Origin: Phocaeicola vulgatus ATCC 8482
Lineage (GTDB): Bacteria > Bacteroidota > Bacteroidia > Bacteroidales > Bacteroidaceae
DNA length: 64,000 bases
Reading direction: 5' to 3'
Assembly (NCBI RefSeq): GCF_000012825.1
Contig: NC_009614.1
Span: 5,022,001-5,086,000 of the forward strand
Shown here: positions 60,310 through 64,000 of the stretch, in pieces
Layout of the letters: each line of letters opens with the position of its first letter
Numbering within the stretch: the first letter of the stretch is position 1
Program-made: the position numbers and the translations under genes
The notes under the pieces: model-generated
What the model saw: the letters and a program-made list of their open reading frames with translations, nothing else
The model's database searches: none
What the model was told of the DNA's origin: nothing

Positions 60310-60959
60310 TAGAAGTGAATGATTTACATAAAAGTTTCGGTAAGGTCAAAGTATTAAACGGCATTCATTTGGAGTATCACCCTGGAAAAATATATGGCTT
60401 GGTGGGCGAGAATGGAGCCGGAAAGACTACTTTATTCAATTGTATAATGGGAATCTATGATTATACCGGAAGCATAACCAAAAGCAAAACTTTAAAAACA
60501 GGTTATCTGTCTGCATCCAACTTCTTTTATTCCCAAATCACGGGTCTTGAACACTTGGAATTCTGTATGAAGGCCAAAGGTCTGCCGGTCAATACACCCA
60601 CCATTCAACATTTAAATGAAATTTTCCAACTGCCCCTTGACAGGTATGCTGCCGAATATTCTACCGGAATGAAAAAGAAACTGGGATTTATGGCATTATT
60701 GTTGCAAGACAATGACGTATTTATTCTTGACGAGCCGTTCAATGGGGTGGACTTGAAGGGATGTATCCTGATGAAAAGACTCATCCGGCAACTGAAAGCA
60801 AAAGAAAAGACGGTGATAATTTCCTCACATCTCATTGCCTCGCTAAGGGAAATATGTGATATTATCCACTATCTGAACGAAGGGGGTATTTACAAAGAAT
60901 ACCATGAAGAAACAACAGAAGAGATAGAAGAGGATATATTATGCAATACTAAAAGCTGA
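60306..60959 (+). CDS. ABC transporter ATP-binding protein
   Basis: 217 aa. Walker A GLVGENGAGKTTLF, Walker B DVFILDEPFNGVDL, and H-loop VIISSHLIASL. The signature is degenerate: YSTGMKKKLG instead of LSGGQ, as in the small exporter-type ATPases of antibiotic/bacteriocin resistance (YSxGM). Forms an ATP-driven exporter with the overlapping permease gene. The short, charged tail is unlike the maltose type. Confidence 0.85.
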   Translation: MIEVNDLHKSFGKVKVLNGIHLEYHPGKIYGLVGENGAGKTTLFNCIMGIYDYTGSITKSKTLKTGYLSASNFFYSQITGLEHLEFCMKAKGLPVNTPTIQHLNEIFQLPLDRYAAEYSTGMKKKLGFMALLLQDNDVFILDEPFNGVDLKGCILMKRLIRQLKAKEKTVIISSHLIASLREICDIIHYLNEGGIYKEYHEETTEEIEEDILCNTKS

Positions 60960-61076
60960 TTCATCTATCATGATGAAACAAATATAACAGTGGTTTTACC
61001 ACTGAACTACCATGAAAAAATAGAATGAAAACCTAAAGAAATATTTGTTCATAATGCATTGTTTTTATAATTAAAG

Positions 61077-61147
61077 AAAATCTCCTTTCACCATAACAAA
61101 TTGTAAATCAATAGAATTATAATCCGTTTGGTGTGAAAGGAGATTTT
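61077..61147. terminator. 15 bp stem terminator between ABC and nagA genes
   Basis: AAAATCTCCTTTCAC (61077-61091) pairs perfectly with GTGAAAGGAGATTTT (61133-61147) around 41 nt. Because both arms carry T/A ends, it can work for both the nagA gene (minus) and the ABC gene (plus). Confidence 0.65.
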
Positions 61148-61182
61148 ATAAAGTCCTGTTTCCGTTCTTATTCAGCCGGTTC

Positions 61183-62346
61183 TTACAAAGTACAAGTTCC
61201 TTCGACCAGCTTGCCCATTGCCCATACGGCACGGATATTCAAGTCCTGGTCAAGAATCAAGATATCGGCATCTTTGCCTTTCTGAAGTGAGCCCTTGCGG
61301 TCATATACTCCCATAATCCTGGACGGAGTTTCCGAAGCCATACGGACAGCATCTTCCAATGGGATTTCTGCCTTTTGCACCAAGGTACGGATCAAACGGT
61401 CCATGGTAGCCACACTGCCTGCCAAAGCAGAACGGTCGGCCAGTTTGCACACACCATCCTCAATGATGACACGAGGGTCAAAAGCTACATTGCTTTCACT
61501 GGCGGCACATGCCAAAGCATCGGTAATAACACAAGCACGTTCCACACCCTTAATCTTATATATCAGGCGCAAGATAGTAGGAGGAACATGAATACCATCG
61601 GCTACCACTTCCACTGTCATATCGTCTATCAGATAGATACTTTCTACTGTACCTTCATATTTATACTCACGGCGCTTATGGAAGCCCGGCATCGCATTAT
61701 AGAAATGTGTAGCATGAGAATAACCGGACTCCCAGGCTGCACGGATATCTTCATATTCGGCCTGTGTATGTGCCACAGAAGCCAAGATGCCTTTTCCTGT
61801 GATATACTTACCAAACTGCATGGCACCCGGCAATTCGGGTGCAGCATCCCAACGCTTGATACAGCCCCACTTCTCTACAATAGGAATATATTCCTTCGGA
61901 TCCGGGTCTTTTATGTTTTCAGGCATCTGACCGCCTGCCATCTTCATATTAAGGTAATGCCCTTCAAGATGAAGACCAAGTACCGGACTGTCCGGTTCCG
62001 CCATCAACCTGGTACAAGTTTCGGCAGCTGCCTCAATCATCGGTACGGTAGAAGAAGACAACGTTGGGAAAATACTGGTAGTACCATGTTTCATGTGAGC
62101 ATTAATGGCTGTACGGAAAGCCTCTTCCGTACCTTCCATAAAATCACCGCCACCACCACCATGACAATGGATTTCCACACCACCGGGAACAACATACATA
62201 CCTTTAGCGTCAATCAGCTCGGCTCCGATAACAGCTAAATCACAATTGGTAACTTCTAAAATCTTATTGTCGCGCATAAGGACAGATCCGTCCTTCAACC
62301 AGCCCTGTGGGGTAAGAATCTTTGCGTTAATGATTTGGGTCAACAT
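61183..62346 (-). CDS. nagA: N-acetylglucosamine-6-phosphate deacetylase
   Basis: 387 aa from ATG 62346; the longer frame to 62415 crosses a -7 box at 62395-62402. An amidohydrolase of the NagA group: metal site HxH in EIHCHGGGGGDFMEG, the Glu in LGLHLEGHYLN, His in SVAHTQAEYED and THFYNAMPGF, and the catalytic Asp in VITDALACAASE. Deacetylates GlcNAc-6-P to glucosamine-6-P, which NagB converts to fructose-6-P. It stands alone, apart from the nan operon, so GlcNAc from other sources may be handled too. Confidence 0.94.
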   Translation of the reverse strand: MLTQIINAKILTPQGWLKDGSVLMRDNKILEVTNCDLAVIGAELIDAKGMYVVPGGVEIHCHGGGGGDFMEGTEEAFRTAINAHMKHGTTSIFPTLSSSTVPMIEAAAETCTRLMAEPDSPVLGLHLEGHYLNMKMAGGQMPENIKDPDPKEYIPIVEKWGCIKRWDAAPELPGAMQFGKYITGKGILASVAHTQAEYEDIRAAWESGYSHATHFYNAMPGFHKRREYKYEGTVESIYLIDDMTVEVVADGIHVPPTILRLIYKIKGVERACVITDALACAASESNVAFDPRVIIEDGVCKLADRSALAGSVATMDRLIRTLVQKAEIPLEDAVRMASETPSRIMGVYDRKGSLQKGKDADILILDQDLNIRAVWAMGKLVEGTCTL

Positions 62347-62394
62347 GATACTATGATAAGTTAGAATTTTTAATTGGCATATTAAATTTGCCAA

Positions 62395-62402
62395 CAAAAA
62401 TA
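62395..62402 (-). promoter_or_regulatory. -7 element of the nagA promoter
   Basis: TATTTTTG on the minus strand, 49 nt before ATG 62346. Confidence 0.4.
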
Positions 62403-62465
62403 GCAACTTTTTCACTTTCTAAAACAGATTTCCCCAATTATTTTCCAACTTTTTTTAATAAATAA

Positions 62466-62492
62466 GCCCCGCTTAATAAAATCAAGCGGGGC
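62466..62492 (-). terminator. Terminator of the GH2 gene
   Basis: GCCCCGCTT (62466-62474) and AAGCGGGGC (62484-62492) form a GC-rich 9 bp stem. On the minus strand TTATTTATT follows. Confidence 0.7.
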
Positions 62493-62521
62493 ACAGATAG
62501 TGGAAATTGAAACAAATCTTT

Positions 62522-64000
62522 TTACTTACTCATTAAAACTAGCCTACCTGATTTAAGTCCTTTACCTGTTGCGGTCAATATGATTTCTCCCGGTTTATCA
62601 GTACTTTGCACAACAGCAGTCATCATTCCGTTAAACACTTTCATCTGCGGAACATGGAAAAGTTCCAATGAAGTGGGATCTCCGTTTGCACCGGCACGAT
62701 AGGTTCCCGCACCTTTTACAGAATACTTGATGAGATGCTGCGCATCGGGACAAAGATTACCCTCTTTGTCCACCACTCTTACTGTGACAAATGACAAATC
62801 CTTGCCATCAGCCTTTATTTCATTGCGATCTGTAACCAGTTCTATATGGTCGGGCTTGCCTGCCGTATGGATTTCCTTTTCGGCCACAGCTTCCCCCTTA
62901 TCATTATAGGCAACCACTTTTACGGTTCCCGGCTCATACTTTGTATCCATCCACATCAAACGGTAGCGTTTCTGGCGTTTGAAATCTGCTATGGAAGCAG
63001 AATCCGCACTATTTTCAGCCGTTACAGTCAAATCTTTGGTACGCTTACCCTGACTCTTGCCATTGATAAACACTTCTGCCGACGGATAATTTGTATAAAC
63101 AAAGATAGGAGTCACTTCTCCTTCACGTCCCGGCCATGTCCAATGAGGAAGGATATGCAGCGTTTCTTCATCTTTGTTCCAATGACTGCGGTACAGATAG
63201 TAACGGTCTTTGGGCAATCCGGCCAGGTCGATGATACCGAACAAAGAAGAATGGCTGGGCCAATCAGTATAATAAGGAGTCGGTTCGCCCAAATAATCGA
63301 AGCCCGTCCATACAAATTCTCCGATACCCCATGCGTTATCCTCATGCCAAATCCAGTCATCCTCCGGCAAATTGGACCAACCACAATGTTCCACATCGTA
63401 AGAAGAAGACTGATGATCGTCATATTTCTTCATAGCCTGACGGACAACAGGGAATTTATAGACGCCACGCGAACTTACTGTAGAAGCTGTTTCACTACCT
63501 AGAATAATCTGCTGAGGCAATTTCTTATAGTTTTCTGGATATTTATGAGGGCGGTAATTGAAACCGGCCACATCCATCACAGCAGCCATATTATTATTTA
63601 CTACAGCATCAGGCGCATCCATACCTTGTGTTACAGGACGGGTAGGATCTTCACGATGACAGATATCCTGTAACATACGCGAAAGCTTTGGTCCGTTATT
63701 GCCATTCCACTGGTCGGGTACTTCGTTACCGATGCACCACATAACAATACTCGGATTGTTACGGTAATGACGGATCAGATTAGTCAGATCCTTCTCCACC
63801 CATTCATCAAATATTTTATGATAACCGTTGGCCATCTTTGCCGATTTCCACTCGTCGAAAGACTCCACCATCAGCATCATACCCATTTCATCACAAGCCT
63901 CCACCAATTCGGGTGCCGGCATATTATGAGAAGTACGGATGGCATTACAACCCATATCTTTCAGAATACGAATCTGACGACGTATAGCGGCATCATTTAC
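62522..64000 (-). CDS. GH2-family beta-galactosidase-like glycosidase (5' end outside window)
   Basis: The frame is open from the window edge, so 492 C-terminal residues are visible. The TIM-barrel of family GH2 is seen: IRTSHNMPAPELVEACDEMGMM, the acid/base Glu in WCIGNEVPDQWN, the nucleophile Glu in IILGSETAST, and VWTGFDYLGEPTPYYTDWPSHSSLFGIIDLAG. C-terminal sandwich domains follow (VFINGKSQGKRTKDLTV; VTDRNEIKADGKDLSFVTVRVVDKEGNLCPDA; RAGANGDPTSLELFHVP). This layout, DUF4982 and a last GH2_C5-type domain, is common in Bacteroides beta-galactosidases. The substrate is not readable, and no signal is visible because the start is missing. Confidence 0.88.
   Translation of the reverse strand, partial: VNDAAIRRQIRILKDMGCNAIRTSHNMPAPELVEACDEMGMMLMVESFDEWKSAKMANGYHKIFDEWVEKDLTNLIRHYRNNPSIVMWCIGNEVPDQWNGNNGPKLSRMLQDICHREDPTRPVTQGMDAPDAVVNNNMAAVMDVAGFNYRPHKYPENYKKLPQQIILGSETASTVSSRGVYKFPVVRQAMKKYDDHQSSSYDVEHCGWSNLPEDDWIWHEDNAWGIGEFVWTGFDYLGEPTPYYTDWPSHSSLFGIIDLAGLPKDRYYLYRSHWNKDEETLHILPHWTWPGREGEVTPIFVYTNYPSAEVFINGKSQGKRTKDLTVTAENSADSASIADFKRQKRYRLMWMDTKYEPGTVKVVAYNDKGEAVAEKEIHTAGKPDHIELVTDRNEIKADGKDLSFVTVRVVDKEGNLCPDAQHLIKYSVKGAGTYRAGANGDPTSLELFHVPQMKVFNGMMTAVVQSTDKPGEIILTATGKGLKSGRLVLMSK

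Noticed and set aside
61375..62238. 287 aa plus-strand ORF opposite nagA
   Set aside because: Fully antisense to an intact, well-conserved NagA; composition rich in Cys, His and Thr as expected from a shadow frame.

Overview
The window is chromosomal DNA from a gut Bacteroidales bacterium, most likely Bacteroides/Phocaeicola. Supporting signs are: SusC/SusD pairs, Mfa/FimA-type fimbrillin lipoproteins, GldE, an HU-wHTH protein, a trpBEGDCFA gene order, and many promoters of the Bacteroides type (TTTG, 19-21 nt, TAnnTTTG). These promoters also let several start codons be corrected, because long upstream ORF extensions run through the -7 box. Genus is an inference; no rRNA or tRNA lies in the window.

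Layout. 1-2956: divergent fimbrillin-family lipoprotein genes and an Mfa2/FimB-like anchor. 3013-7269: an exported S9 peptidase, a lipoprotein, an HdeD-like membrane protein, a 44-47 aa membrane peptide and a YtxH protein. 7288-14030: complete tryptophan operon trpB-E-G-D-C-F-A behind a promoter and a classical attenuator, with a leader peptide carrying two Trp codons. 14251-18087: type I asparaginase and a PhoB/PhoR-like two-component pair. 18107-18512: a cobalamin riboswitch with its own promoter and terminator but no recognised gene behind it. 18508-22072 (minus): PPTase, gldE, ssb, mutY. 22197-31805: HU protein, a 30 aa ribosome-type basic protein, RNase E/G, cell wall amidase, TlpA-like thioredoxin, membrane protein, lysS, gpsA, pgi, HAD phosphatase.

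31918-48427 is a host-glycan/sialic acid region. On the minus strand are an ECF sigma factor, a FecR-type anti-sigma, a SusC with STN signalling domain, a SusD and an alpha/beta hydrolase, preceded by a ROK repressor. On the plus strand, diverging from the ROK gene, are a sialic acid lyase, an AGE-family epimerase, an MFS transporter, nagB and a NagB-like/PIG-L fusion protein. nagA lies separately at 61183. Together these can convert Neu5Ac to ManNAc to GlcNAc and, with a GlcNAc kinase not seen here, to fructose-6-phosphate. A small antisense RNA gene, resembling the PUL antisense RNAs described in B. fragilis, appears to sit opposite the susC 5' leader.

48603-64000: a TIGR02757 protein; an AraC regulator divergent from an RND efflux operon; an HU-wHTH protein with an upstream palindromic repeat array; a TPR-like lipoprotein; an ECF sigma/membrane protein/ABC transporter cluster; nagA; and the 3' part of a GH2 glycosidase cut by the window end.

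The observations most worth following are the orphan cobalamin riboswitch transcript, the antisense RNA at susC, the NagB-like/PIG-L fusion that has lost NagB catalytic residues, the trp attenuator, and the repeat array upstream of the HU-wHTH gene.
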